A DNA stretch of 64,000 nt, taken from Trichomonas vaginalis G3 (lineage: Eukaryota; Parabasalia; Trichomonadida; Trichomonadidae). The position numbers and the translations under genes are program-made. The stretch spans positions 25,621,896-25,685,895 of the forward strand of contig NC_067206.1 of the NCBI RefSeq assembly GCF_026262505.1, written 5' to 3'. The notes beneath the pieces are model-generated. The model was not told the DNA's origin. It searched no databases and worked only from the letters and a program-made list of their open reading frames with translations. Shown piece after piece: positions 10,024-19,997 of the stretch (position 1 is its first letter; each line of letters begins with the position of its first letter).

Positions 10024-10199
10024 AGTACAGTATACATTGTGCGTCGCCTGTAGCCTACAGCTACAGTCACCGGCACAATGAAAAAGTGACAGAAAAGTGA
10101 CACTATACAGGCGCGCATATGTACGCATATATGTGTAAAAATAAACGTTCATATGTAAACTAACCTTTATTCACTAGCAGGGGCTGATAAATCATAATC
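10024..10199. repeat. Polinton 1 left terminal inverted repeat
   Basis: 176 bases, inverted match of 33568-33731. It holds an inner palindrome built on GTAGCCTACAGCTAC, a CATTGTGC/GGCACAATG stem, an initiator-like GTCACTTTTT on the minus strand, and an AACGTTTATTTTTA-type motif. The last 33 bases also encode the C-terminus of the capsid protein. Confidence 0.93.
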
Positions 10200-11856
10200 G
10201 TCGAGAAGTACGATAGCTGGTCCCACCGGTTTAATCTGTATGGAGAGGCAAACGTGACGTAAGAAGCATAACACTGGTTTCTCAGTATATTTAATAGACT
10301 CTGCTGTTGGCTTAACTGTAAGCTTATATGTAATAGGTGAGTTAGATAACTGACCCTGTTGGAATGTATAATCAGTTTCGCAAGGGAATCCACATAGGTA
10401 ATGACCTAAGTCATTTGACTCGATTCCAAATTGAGGGACTGATGTGGTTGTGATAGACCTCATGACATCATAGTTGAAGCCAACAGTATCGTTATTATTG
10501 TTAGTAGCATTTGCCTGCATCTCATAGAAGATTGGATCATTAGATGCTTGAGCCTCAGCGGGTATGTTACCATATGCACCACAATTCAGTTGAATTTGTT
10601 CAAACAGTGGATTTTCATAGGTAGTGTTATAATTAGGTGTTTTCTTAAATAGTGTATAAATGGTGTTCACATATAATGGAGTAAATGCTGCCGTGAATGT
10701 GCAAGGAGTTCCTGCACCTTTAGCCATTGAACCATCCATAGTAATGCAGTCAATTCTTTTGATTGGGAAGTTTAGAGTCTTTGCCGAATATCTTGCCACC
10801 AAATCACTATAGATGTTAGGGTCCAAAGAGAATGAGTTACAGTATGTAATCATTTCAAAGAAGTTTGCATTCTTCTTAGTGAACTTAATAAACTTGGTAC
10901 CAAATGATATCGTACTCTTATCGGCATCCAAGTTACAGTATCAATAACTTTGATACCTTCATAGATAGGAGTGAAGTGATTAGTGATTGGAATATAGCTT
11001 GTAACATTGGCTTGCATGTTCGGTAATGGTAGAATATCCTGATAACTTAATGGTGTCCAAACCATACCAGCAATACTGAACTTAACCTTAAGTTGTAAGT
11101 TACCAGCAAACGCTGGAAGGAATCTAATGTTATTAAGTATTAGGAATCTTCTTAGGTCAATCTTGATTGGTATGTGGAACTTTAATGTAGTTGCACCACT
11201 AATTGGTTTATTGAACTCAATAATCTGTCCAGAACGAACTGTATCACATCTATTGAAAACATCTTTATGTCTAGCCTTACTAAATACATCAACTTTCTTA
11301 ATAGCTTCTGTTGTAGATGCAGTAGAAGTAATGTAACCTTCTTCTCTAGCATTATCTTGTGTATAAACACTTTTACCATTAGCGATTAATTGATATGATT
11401 CAACAGCATAGAATGAATCAATGTATCCCAACCAAATTGCTGGAAGATGTGCACATGATTTGCCACCAGCATATTTAGTATCAATTGCTTTAATTGCTGT
11501 AACATTTGATCCTGTAGGAGCGTCTCAACAGCAGCTCTTTCTTTATATACTTCACCATCATATTTAGGAACTTTTTCATCAGCTGGTTCAGTTTCTGTTG
11601 TAATTATGCACTCACCATCGACATAACCACTAATGAACGTATTATATAAGTCAATCATGTTCTCACCAGGTGGTGATATGTTAAATGTAATATAACCGTT
11701 ATCAATAGTATTTGTCGGCATAGCTGGCACTTTTGTTGGGACATATCTATGGTTAGTATCTCCAATAGGAACTGCCCCATCAACTTGATCGAAATAATAT
11801 CTTACTTGTCTGATGGAATCAGCAATACTGTATGTATTGAGGTTATCGTTCAACAT
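10167..11856 (-). pseudogene. MCP: Polinton 1 major capsid protein (double jelly-roll), broken
   Basis: A fossil capsid gene of Polinton 1. It matches the whole capsid gene of Polinton 2 (45184-46758) along its length, with shared blocks such as FNISPPGENMIDLYNTF near the start, RFLPAFAGNLQLKVKFS in the middle and FSLDPNIYSDLV later. Polinton major capsid proteins have the double jelly-roll fold and would form an icosahedral shell; the fold is inferred from the family. The reading frame has about two breaks. The 3' end of the gene runs into the left terminal inverted repeat. It lies just downstream of the small RK-motif gene, on the same strand. Confidence 0.88.
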
Positions 11857-11876
11857 CTTTCTCAGCTATAAAAAAT

Positions 11877-12326
11877 TTACAATCTTCTTATTCTTGGGAT
11901 TATTCGTCTTATTTGTGGCTGAGGTTTAGGAGGTTCTGGTTCAGGCTCTGGTTCATCATCGAAGTGTATTCTTTTCTCTTCCATTGATTGAACATATTCT
12001 TGATTCTCTTTAGTTTCCTTCTCACGTTCAATTGGGTCCATGTTTGGTTCATTAACTACACTGTTACGTTCTAATATCTTTGTCATCATCTCTAACAACA
12101 TTTTATTAGTATATGCTTGTTCTTCTTCTTTCTTCTCATCAACTTTAGGAGCTTCTTGAACAACAGGAGCTGGGGCAGGAGCTGGTGAATTCAATGGTGC
12201 CTTTCTCTTTCTAACTTGAACTGAACCATTCTTCATATGACAAACATAATATAATGGATGTTGTATTCCTTTAGCTTCATTCAATATGATTGATTGCTTT
12301 TCACTTGGTGAAAGTTTTGACGTCAT
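11877..12326 (-). CDS. Polinton 1 small protein with the YYV-MK-G-V-RK-K-PL motif, 149 aa
   Basis: Part of Polinton 1. I chose the ATG at 12326 because the longer open frame runs across the divergent gene at 12361 and the matching gene in element 2 (46786-47223) starts at the same point. The N-terminal 50 residues (LSPSEKQSIILNEAKGIQHP, then YYVCHMKNGSVQVRKRKAPL) are well kept between the elements. The rest is a proline-rich linker, an acidic charged helix and a basic tail ending RRIIPRIRRL. The gene sits immediately before the capsid gene in both elements, suggesting a virion or assembly role, which is inference. The same motif recurs in the 78-residue protein at 26933. Confidence 0.72.
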   Translation of the reverse strand: MTSKLSPSEKQSIILNEAKGIQHPLYYVCHMKNGSVQVRKRKAPLNSPAPAPAPVVQEAPKVDEKKEEEQAYTNKMLLEMMTKILERNSVVNEPNMDPIEREKETKENQEYVQSMEEKRIHFDDEPEPEPEPPKPQPQIRRIIPRIRRL

Positions 12327-12360
12327 TTCTATCCTAATAAAATTTTTTACTCCTAACAAA

Positions 12361-12591
12361 ATGACTGAGAATACTTTCGACAGAGAAGCACTCAAGAATG
12401 AACTTCGTGAAGAAATACTTAATGAACTCAAACCAAAAGAACAAACACAAAAGAGAAAGAAACCAGCTAAACCAAAGCGTAAACTCACAGAGAAACAATT
12501 AGCTGCATTAGCAGCTGGACGCGCAAAGAATCCACGAATGATTGCAAAGAAATTGAGAGAAGAGGAAGAAGCTAAGAAAAATAATAAGTAA
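12361..12591 (+). CDS. Polinton 1 small basic protein, 76 aa
   Basis: Starts at ATG 12361, 34 bases from the divergent gene at 12326. An acidic helix (REALKNELREEILNELK) is followed by a lysine/arginine-rich half with KRKLTEKQLAALAAGRAKNP. Element 2 has a matching gene in the same place (47269-47541), with KRKLSEKQLAALAAGRQKNP. The basic half suggests nucleic-acid binding or DNA condensation, but no known domain is recognised. It ends five bases before the convergent polymerase gene. Confidence 0.7.
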   Translation: MTENTFDREALKNELREEILNELKPKEQTQKRKKPAKPKRKLTEKQLAALAAGRAKNPRMIAKKLREEEEAKKNNK

Positions 12592-12595
12592 GTGT

Positions 12596-15500
12596 TTAGA
12601 ACTTTAACTTACGTTCAAAAGATGACTTCGTTGAAATAGTGAAGTCCTTATTTTTGTTGAAGCATGGTTTCGAACCAATGCACAAGTCAAAGGTTATCTC
12701 ATCACCTTCATAAAGAGATTTGTACAATTCCACGATGCTATATTTTTCCCCAACTTTCTCAGGGAAGAACAAACCTTTCTTCTCGTCATAATGTACTTGT
12801 ATCGCATCTGGGAACATTTGGTTTGCAGTAAGTGCAATTACGTCCTGTGTGATTCCCTTCATTCGACAGTGGAAAGCAATTTCCTTGAGGTCATTGGTTA
12901 ATTCGTCGAGGTAAGTCTTCTTTCCAACGAATATAGATCTTTGTGCCTTAGACATATGTCCTGCAGTAATCTCTGCAAAGTCTGAATGAAATTGACCCAG
13001 TGCTTTTCCAATGAGTTCTCTGTTATACCTTCTCTTGTATTCTTCTGCTAACTTATCTAAGTCCTTCTCATACAAGTGTAAACTATCTGTATCCTGATAG
13101 AACAACTTCAAGCCCAAATCTTCTGCTGTGAAGAATACTTCATTCATGATTCGTTTGGACATAGAAAGGATTGAAACACCTAATGGACAATAGTTAAAGT
13201 GACGAACGATAGGTTTAAATGACTTTACACATGAAAGTTCGGAATCGGGGATGAACTCTATTGTCTGTATGTCATTATAGTTCTTAATGATATAGTCAGT
13301 GAGCTTATTGTCCTTGATGAAACGAATCTTTTTGTCAATGGGCTTTAATATCGTCTTACCATAGATACTGTTCAAAAGAAGTTTGATGATCTCTTGTATC
13401 GGATTACCTTCCTTCTTATACTTAGCACGTAATTCGAAGAGCTTCTTAACTTCATTCCTTATTGTCATGTCCCTTTTTCCATCATAATAGTATCCATCAA
13501 TGACTTTGCATGAGATCTCTTGGAACTTGATCAGATCTTGAAGCGTAATGTGGTCTACGAACATCTTGCAGCATGTATTGGAACTTCTGGCAACATGTAA
13601 GTCAGGGTTGATGTCAGGATTGACGACAATCAATGGGAATGCTGAGTTCTTACCGATCGACAAGATCTCGATCTGACAGTAAAATCCTGAGATGAACTTT
13701 TCCTTTGTTGGTTCAGCTTGGTCATCATCAAAGAGATGCTCCAACAAGTATTCACTGCTCTTCATCTCTTCTGTCATAACTTTTGGAATTCCTTCTAAAC
13801 AGTAAAGTCTAGCAATTGCTGATGGATACAATGATACAGCATCGAAGTCAGTGATGAGTTCTCCTTCATTGTATTGCTTCTTGTTCTCAGCTAGCATGCA
13901 TCTTCCTCCTTGAATACACTTGGAAATATATTCACGAGGTTTTCCTGCAAGATCAAAGAGATTACCGTTCTTCCAATATACTCTCTTCTCAAAGAGTTTG
14001 TTTGAGATAGAACTTATTGAAACATAATCATAAGCATCTATTTCAAACTCAGTCATGAGGTCATTGCGGAACTTAAGAAAGCCATCTCGTAAAATGCGTA
14101 CATCTTGACCGCAATAGAATGACGAATAAACTTCCATGTCAAAGTGTTCATCATCAATCTTGCAATCTTCAATCTTCTCAATGTTCTCATTAAAAGCTTC
14201 AATATCTTTGACATGATTCATGGCATCATCGATGTTACCAACTTTAGTTGTATTAACTAACTCTTCCGTGTAGTAATTATATGGGAAAACTTCTTTTTCA
14301 CCACTAGTGAGGTGAAACATTTCAGGGAATCTTTCCAACTTAGTTGAGATGATTGCATAAGAGTCTTTGAAGCAGAGAAGTTTTCCTTTGTACTTTCCTT
14401 GTATCTGCATCGTTTGTGAACCTTTGATGATTGGAGTTCCTGTAATCTCTTCTAACTGAGACATGAGAAAAGTGACATCGTACGATAAGTTGTGGAAATA
14501 AACTAAACTCTTATCTGGTAAAGCTTCGAGGAATTTTGACGCACAGTCACTTCCCCAAATTGATGTATAACCATCATCGTCATCTTCCATGAAACAAATG
14601 TTGTATGCTTTGTGAATGTTTCCATCAGTTGATGCTTCGAAGTCAGCAAAGAAAACATGTTCTCTTGGGAACTTCATGTCTTTCTTCGTCTCTGAACTCC
14701 AATCTTTCTTCATCCTTGCGCAATAACGCTCATTGTATGTGAGGTCAATCATTTCTTCAAGGTTCTCATTATACATCGTTGTGAAGTATGTGCAAAGTTC
14801 TCCTGTTCTAATTGGTTCGAAATAATTGTTAGCAAACAAGAGTTCAATGACTTTTGCAAGTGGTGTAACTAACTTTGAGTTAATTGCATACCTTGTTTCA
14901 TATCTTCTGTTAACTAACATCTTCTTCTCTAAAGTCCAATCCTTGCACAACTTACAAACATCTTCATAGTTCTTGATGAACATTGAACTTATTGGAAGCT
15001 TTTCGTTCAACATGTAGTGGTCATACATTAATAAAAGTTCTACTGTCATCTTTGGTTCTTCATCTGGTTCATAAGTATATGAATGATTTGAATACTTCTC
15101 GTTGTATTTGATGACATGGAACCTTATTCCTGTTTCTTTGGCAATAACCTTAATCTTTGACATTGGAAAATCTTTGACACGAATGATTTCCCTCATATGA
15201 TTAATTGTTGCTTCGTCAACACCAGCTTGAATACAAGCGTAGATGAAACATGAATCTTTCATCATCTTCTTTGCTGTCTCTGCATTAAGTTCGTTGAAGA
15301 TCTGATACCTCTCTAAGTTAATAGGTAATTTGCATGTCCATGTCCAAAGCTGACCATTACGTGACCTGTTTCTCTTCTTTGAATGGTTTTGTTTGATGAT
15401 CTTGAGTGCGATCTTTTCTTGACCTGCTGCTCTCATCGTATCTAACATAACTTGTTCTTCAGCTGTGAGTTTATATGGTGTGTACGTTCCTTTTCTCAAA

Positions 15501-16285
15501 GCAGAAGCATCAACATCTGAATAAGCTGTATAGTCAAAGATCTCGATCTTCCTTAACGAAGGAATACTACAAAGGAAGAAGTCATAGTTTGATTCAAGGA
15601 CTTTAGATGCTAATTCTTGTACTTCTGCTATTGGAGCTTCATTAAGTAACTGATGAACTAATGATCCCATTGTATTGATGTTCAAATGACGCAAAATGTT
15701 TCTCTTCTCATCAAAGTCGTAATAGAATGTCCACTTCTGTTTGAAAAGGTCTATCTGTCCAATGAACTTTGCCATAACTCTTGGAAACATCTTGTTGAAG
15801 TAATCTTTTCCTCTTGGACTGTATTGGTCAATGTTAAACATAATGAATCTTTCTCCTGCTTTAGTTATTGGGTCTAACCATTTCTCATCAGGAAGTTTTT
15901 GACCATTAATGTTCTTAACAACGTAAAAGGCATTCTGTATTTCTTTGTATGCTAATTCGCTCTCATCAATCTTTGGTGGAGGGTCTGAGTATATTGGTTG
16001 CATCTCCATTAACGCTCTATTATGAGATCTCTGATCGTGATCTAAAGCAACTGGGGAATTTGAAGCTGGAACATTCATGATACCATTGTAGTCATCATAG
16101 AAGCTCTTAGCATTCTTGAAAATATCTGCTACACTTCCTGTACCTCCTTGATTCTTAATTGCCAGAGCTAATTTATTGGTAATGTCTTTAGCTTTCTTAG
16201 GCATTTTGATCCCAAACATATCAAGCATACCTTTCTTATCTTCTGGTGAAAGGTTATTAACTAATCCTTTTATAGCATTGAGCAT
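12596..16285 (-). CDS. PolB: Polinton 1 protein-primed DNA polymerase B, 1229 aa
   Basis: The replicase of Polinton 1, looking whole. Exonuclease signatures are DFEAST and FHNLSYDVTF. The polymerase signatures follow in order: motif A DFDAVSLYPSAI, motif B LLLNSIYGK and motif C YQDTDSLH. The two insertions of protein-primed family B enzymes are expected between them. The N-terminal 500 residues are not polymerase; near residue 340 is a Cys/His-containing segment (DSCFIYACIQAGV and later DHYMLNEKLP), also found in the element 2 polymerase and similar in layout to papain-like folds (inference). The enzyme would copy the element from a terminal protein at its inverted repeats. Confidence 0.95.
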   Translation of the reverse strand: MLNAIKGLVNNLSPEDKKGMLDMFGIKMPKKAKDITNKLALAIKNQGGTGSVADIFKNAKSFYDDYNGIMNVPASNSPVALDHDQRSHNRALMEMQPIYSDPPPKIDESELAYKEIQNAFYVVKNINGQKLPDEKWLDPITKAGERFIMFNIDQYSPRGKDYFNKMFPRVMAKFIGQIDLFKQKWTFYYDFDEKRNILRHLNINTMGSLVHQLLNEAPIAEVQELASKVLESNYDFFLCSIPSLRKIEIFDYTAYSDVDASALRKGTYTPYKLTAEEQVMLDTMRAAGQEKIALKIIKQNHSKKRNRSRNGQLWTWTCKLPINLERYQIFNELNAETAKKMMKDSCFIYACIQAGVDEATINHMREIIRVKDFPMSKIKVIAKETGIRFHVIKYNEKYSNHSYTYEPDEEPKMTVELLLMYDHYMLNEKLPISSMFIKNYEDVCKLCKDWTLEKKMLVNRRYETRYAINSKLVTPLAKVIELLFANNYFEPIRTGELCTYFTTMYNENLEEMIDLTYNERYCARMKKDWSSETKKDMKFPREHVFFADFEASTDGNIHKAYNICFMEDDDDGYTSIWGSDCASKFLEALPDKSLVYFHNLSYDVTFLMSQLEEITGTPIIKGSQTMQIQGKYKGKLLCFKDSYAIISTKLERFPEMFHLTSGEKEVFPYNYYTEELVNTTKVGNIDDAMNHVKDIEAFNENIEKIEDCKIDDEHFDMEVYSSFYCGQDVRILRDGFLKFRNDLMTEFEIDAYDYVSISSISNKLFEKRVYWKNGNLFDLAGKPREYISKCIQGGRCMLAENKKQYNEGELITDFDAVSLYPSAIARLYCLEGIPKVMTEEMKSSEYLLEHLFDDDQAEPTKEKFISGFYCQIEILSIGKNSAFPLIVVNPDINPDLHVARSSNTCCKMFVDHITLQDLIKFQEISCKVIDGYYYDGKRDMTIRNEVKKLFELRAKYKKEGNPIQEIIKLLLNSIYGKTILKPIDKKIRFIKDNKLTDYIIKNYNDIQTIEFIPDSELSCVKSFKPIVRHFNYCPLGVSILSMSKRIMNEVFFTAEDLGLKLFYQDTDSLHLYEKDLDKLAEEYKRRYNRELIGKALGQFHSDFAEITAGHMSKAQRSIFVGKKTYLDELTNDLKEIAFHCRMKGITQDVIALTANQMFPDAIQVHYDEKKGLFFPEKVGEKYSIVELYKSLYEGDEITFDLCIGSKPCFNKNKDFTISTKSSFERKLKF

Positions 16286-16327
16286 GTTGGTCTTTTATAA
16301 CCGATAAAAAAATATACGTTATTTTTT

Positions 16328-17170
16328 TTAATCGTCATCGTAATCATAATCGTACGAAGATTCTGTATCATCATCACTGACATCATTGGTTTCTCTAACT
16401 TCTGGCTTATCTGGTTTAATCTCTATCACCATAAACATTGGTGACAATAATCGAACAGGCTGATCTTGGAAGTCAACTAAGGTAAACGTAACATTAGTTA
16501 GTTCCCATGGAAATGCATCTATCCATGGTGAGGATTCCTTACATATAAGTGGTTTACCAGATATCCAGAACTCATTGATGTTATAACATGTAGATCTGTA
16601 CATGATCTTTCTTCGATCATCAACTTGGTCAATATTATTGAACCCAGAGATGACAGACATTGATGAACGAAGGTATAACTGATACCCGAAGTTGAGCATA
16701 GGTGGTTTTGGCATTTGTAGATAATAATTATGTACAATAGGTAGTTCTATTCCATATGCACCTAAAATAAGATTTGCTCTATGTGAAGCATCTTTTAAAT
16801 AGACTTTATGTCCTTTGTCCTGTGACGTAAATATAAGTTGATTCGTAGCACTCAGTGAAACTGTTACATTATGTTGACCTTTTTTCTTGTTATAATAATC
16901 AAACTGTTTTGTTACAATCTCTTGTAGTTTTGATACAATAGTATCCATATCAAATGAAAGAGCTGACTTAAATGTACACACCTTTTCTTCTCCATCTTCG
17001 TCTAACTGTAAGACAAAATAATCTGTTTCGTCACAAACAATAAAGTTCGCCATAGTACTGACACTTTTTACTCTCATCTTTATCTTACTTGGATGCCCCA
17101 TGTTAGGATCTGCTTGAAACTGTATTGTCCCGTAGTTATTAGGATCAGTCGATTGTAGATAATACATCAT
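16328..17170 (-). CDS. Polinton 1 conserved protein, 280 aa (candidate minor capsid)
   Basis: Whole open frame, starting 19 bases from the divergent fibre gene. It matches the element 2 protein at 60787-61563 along its length: both open with YYLQSTDPN or FYLQSTDPN, share VCDETDYF / ITDETDFM, and both have LILGAYGIELP / LLLGAYHMTFP in the middle. Predicted secondary structure is mostly beta strand, with an acidic tail (SDDDTESSYDYDYDDD). In both elements it is paired head-to-head with the fibre gene. A minor capsid or penton-like role at the fibre base fits size, strand content and pairing, but this is inference. Confidence 0.75.
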   Translation of the reverse strand: MMYYLQSTDPNNYGTIQFQADPNMGHPSKIKMRVKSVSTMANFIVCDETDYFVLQLDEDGEEKVCTFKSALSFDMDTIVSKLQEIVTKQFDYYNKKKGQHNVTVSLSATNQLIFTSQDKGHKVYLKDASHRANLILGAYGIELPIVHNYYLQMPKPPMLNFGYQLYLRSSMSVISGFNNIDQVDDRRKIMYRSTCYNINEFWISGKPLICKESSPWIDAFPWELTNVTFTLVDFQDQPVRLLSPMFMVIEIKPDKPEVRETNDVSDDDTESSYDYDYDDD

Positions 17171-17189
17171 TTTTATATGTAGTAAAAGA

Positions 17190-19997
17190 ATGAGTGTTGT
17201 TCCATATGCATATGAATGTTATAAGTCTAGCGTACTTCAATATAAAGAATATACTCTCAGAATTACTGATAATGCTTTAGTCATACATAAAGAAGGTGCT
17301 GATGAAGACATTACCATCGGTCCTGGTATATTACCTATCGAGCAACCAGATGGTACAATTGTTGAAACAGACTTAAATCAATACCTTCAAGCGTTACAGA
17401 ATCGTGTGACAAAAGTAGAGAATAATTACTTAGATGCTCCATTCTTCACAACTGATAGAGATTATATGTTTTCATGTATGGCGAGTAATGGTTTGCAAGA
17501 AACTCGTGAGGTAAATATTAATGAAGCATTAGAGACTATAATATATCATGTCAAACGGTTATTATCGATTGACCATGGAGTTCATTTTGACCCAAGGTCT
17601 ACACTGTTCAATATACCAATGATTGAAAATAGTCATTTAACATTTAAAGAAGATACATTGTATAATGCTTTAAACGCAGCATTTGCTTATATATTAGGTC
17701 ATGAGCAAGTACAAAATAGTGGTATTGCAATATACTTAGATAAAGTTATGTTAAAGAAACCATTGACATTCACAGAAGATGGACCAAAAGCAACTGGTAT
17801 TGTTGGTGATGGAACATTATTGACGAAAGAATACTTAGCAAGTCATGTCGGAGAATTTTTCTCCACTAATGATAGCATCAGTACAACACCAGAAGTTATT
17901 TTATTGAAGAAACCAATCACATTTGATGTTGAAGGAAAGACAAAAGCAACTGGTATAGCTGGCGATGGAGTTCTTCTGACTAAGGAATACTTGAAGAAAA
18001 ATATCAATGACTTCGTTGAAGTTGTCAAAGATAAAGAATCTGGTCTTAAATTCAATCCTTTATCATTCATCTTTGACATAGCAAATGCCGGAGCTACTGC
18101 AGCCTCATGGATATCATTACAAGGTCACATTGATGCATTATGGACTTTTATTGGTGCAAGAGATGGTATTCAAACAGTCACTGCAGCTTTAGAGTTAATA
18201 CCTGGTGGTAAAGGTGGTTTTGTTCTAAGTTTCAAAAATCTTGTTACTACTGTATTGACAAACGCGAAATCTGCTGTAGGTTTTACCATACATAACGCGA
18301 GAATGTATTGGCAATTAGGTACTGCTTGGTTACGTGCAATACCAAGAGATGCAGATGATAAGAAAGAAGATCAAGTTGACCTTAATGTTCCAACTGTTAT
18401 TGTTAAACTTCGTGAATTATATCCATCATTTGTAGAATTCATCAAGAGTGTAAATGATTCAATCAGTACTAATAGTATTACTTTAGATAAAGAGTTTCAA
18501 GGGATAGATTACATCTTTTGTTCGCTTGCTGAATTAGCGAAGAAAGTTGAGGAGAACAAAAATAATGGAGGAAGAACTGCACTTGAGATTGCAGGCAAAG
18601 CTGACAAAAGTTATGTTGACGAAGAGATACGTAAAGTTGTATCTAAAGAATATACTTTACCACAGTCTGTCATACTTAAGACAATCAAAGGTCCAGAGAA
18701 AGATATGTACCCAGGTGATGGTACAACAGTTAAAGTTAATGAAAGAGTTTCATTCCCATCTGGTATTGATGCAAAAGAAGTATATATTAATGGTGAAAAC
18801 ATCAATACAACATTGATTCCTTTGAAAAATAATGAGTTCACTGAACCTTTGACAATTAAATCAATTCGTTCAAGAGAAGACAAACCTGTTATAATCAATA
18901 AAATAGGAGCTGATAATGACCAACCAGTTCAAATCAAGAAAATAAGAGCTGATGACATTATCTTGAACTATACTTTAGGCTCAAGTGCTCCTTTACCAAA
19001 TCCAAGCACTAGTGTAAGAGATACACTTAATAGTTTAGATAGTAAATGTACGAATATTGAAGGACATGTCAGAAACTTTGAAACACATGAACTACCAGCA
19101 ATGTTAGATAAGAAAGCAGACAAAAATCATACACATGAATTCTTCACAACTATTAGAGCTGATGAGATAATATTGAATTGGGCTATTGCTTCATCAAGCA
19201 TGCGTGATGAAGATATGCACACTAACCTAAGAGATATGGTTGTTGATTTAGCCAATAAAACCGACAAAATATATGTAGATGAAGAATTAAATCGTTATGA
19301 TACAAAAGCATTGAGTTATACAGAAGAAGCAAAGGAATGGGTCAATGAAAATTATGTGAAGAAGTCAGAAGTAAACGAGGCGGTTAATGATAAAATAAAT
19401 GAAAGATTTTCGAACATAGATTCAATAACAGTTAATGACATTCAATTACACCATCAGTTACCGGGTCAAAAGAATGTGGAATATAATAATCTTACTAAGG
19501 TTCTTGATGGTTTCGATGAATTTAGAACTGATGCAACAAATGCAATTACAAGTATGAAGACTGAAATATTGCAAGCTATATATCCTATCGGTGCTTTATA
19601 TACGTCAATGAACTCAACAAATCCGGCAAGTGTTTTAGGTTTTGATACATGGCAGCAGATTGTAGACAAATTCTTATACTGTGCTAACTCTTCAAAGCAA
19701 ACAGGAGGTTCAAAGAAAATTTTAGAAGCAAACCTTCCACCACATAAGCACACAGGAACTACAAACTTTTCTGGCGACCATAGCCACTCATTAAGAGACC
19801 ACCCATTATACAACTCAGACTATGAAGCTGGCAATGACGTTTTATCTCCATCTTATAACAATTCAGCAAAAAAGACTTTTCGACCAACTGAACCAGGAGG
19901 AAATCATTCACACACTTTCACAACAAATCCAACAGGCTCGGGTGAAGATTATATGCCACCATTTATGACTGTATTCGCATGGTTCAGAGCTGCTTAA
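17190..19997 (+). CDS. Polinton 1 fibre protein with C-terminal phage-type tail-collar domain, 935 aa
   Basis: Looks whole. The N-terminus (MSVVPYAYECYKS) and a hydrophobic middle (FNPLSFIFDIANAGA) match the element 2 protein at 57794-60769. From about residue 600 come repeats of the KADKNHTHEFFTTIRAD type, familiar from phage tail fibres. The last 140 residues have the hallmarks of the phage tail-collar family: YPIGALYTSMNSTNPASVLG, FDTWQQI, LPPHKHTG, GDHSHS and a final MPPFMTVFAWFRAA. The His-rich HTH/HSH pairs suggest metal binding along a trimeric fibre. A receptor-binding spike of the virion is the likely role, by analogy with phage. Confidence 0.85.
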   Translation: MSVVPYAYECYKSSVLQYKEYTLRITDNALVIHKEGADEDITIGPGILPIEQPDGTIVETDLNQYLQALQNRVTKVENNYLDAPFFTTDRDYMFSCMASNGLQETREVNINEALETIIYHVKRLLSIDHGVHFDPRSTLFNIPMIENSHLTFKEDTLYNALNAAFAYILGHEQVQNSGIAIYLDKVMLKKPLTFTEDGPKATGIVGDGTLLTKEYLASHVGEFFSTNDSISTTPEVILLKKPITFDVEGKTKATGIAGDGVLLTKEYLKKNINDFVEVVKDKESGLKFNPLSFIFDIANAGATAASWISLQGHIDALWTFIGARDGIQTVTAALELIPGGKGGFVLSFKNLVTTVLTNAKSAVGFTIHNARMYWQLGTAWLRAIPRDADDKKEDQVDLNVPTVIVKLRELYPSFVEFIKSVNDSISTNSITLDKEFQGIDYIFCSLAELAKKVEENKNNGGRTALEIAGKADKSYVDEEIRKVVSKEYTLPQSVILKTIKGPEKDMYPGDGTTVKVNERVSFPSGIDAKEVYINGENINTTLIPLKNNEFTEPLTIKSIRSREDKPVIINKIGADNDQPVQIKKIRADDIILNYTLGSSAPLPNPSTSVRDTLNSLDSKCTNIEGHVRNFETHELPAMLDKKADKNHTHEFFTTIRADEIILNWAIASSSMRDEDMHTNLRDMVVDLANKTDKIYVDEELNRYDTKALSYTEEAKEWVNENYVKKSEVNEAVNDKINERFSNIDSITVNDIQLHHQLPGQKNVEYNNLTKVLDGFDEFRTDATNAITSMKTEILQAIYPIGALYTSMNSTNPASVLGFDTWQQIVDKFLYCANSSKQTGGSKKILEANLPPHKHTGTTNFSGDHSHSLRDHPLYNSDYEAGNDVLSPSYNNSAKKTFRPTEPGGNHSHTFTTNPTGSGEDYMPPFMTVFAWFRAA

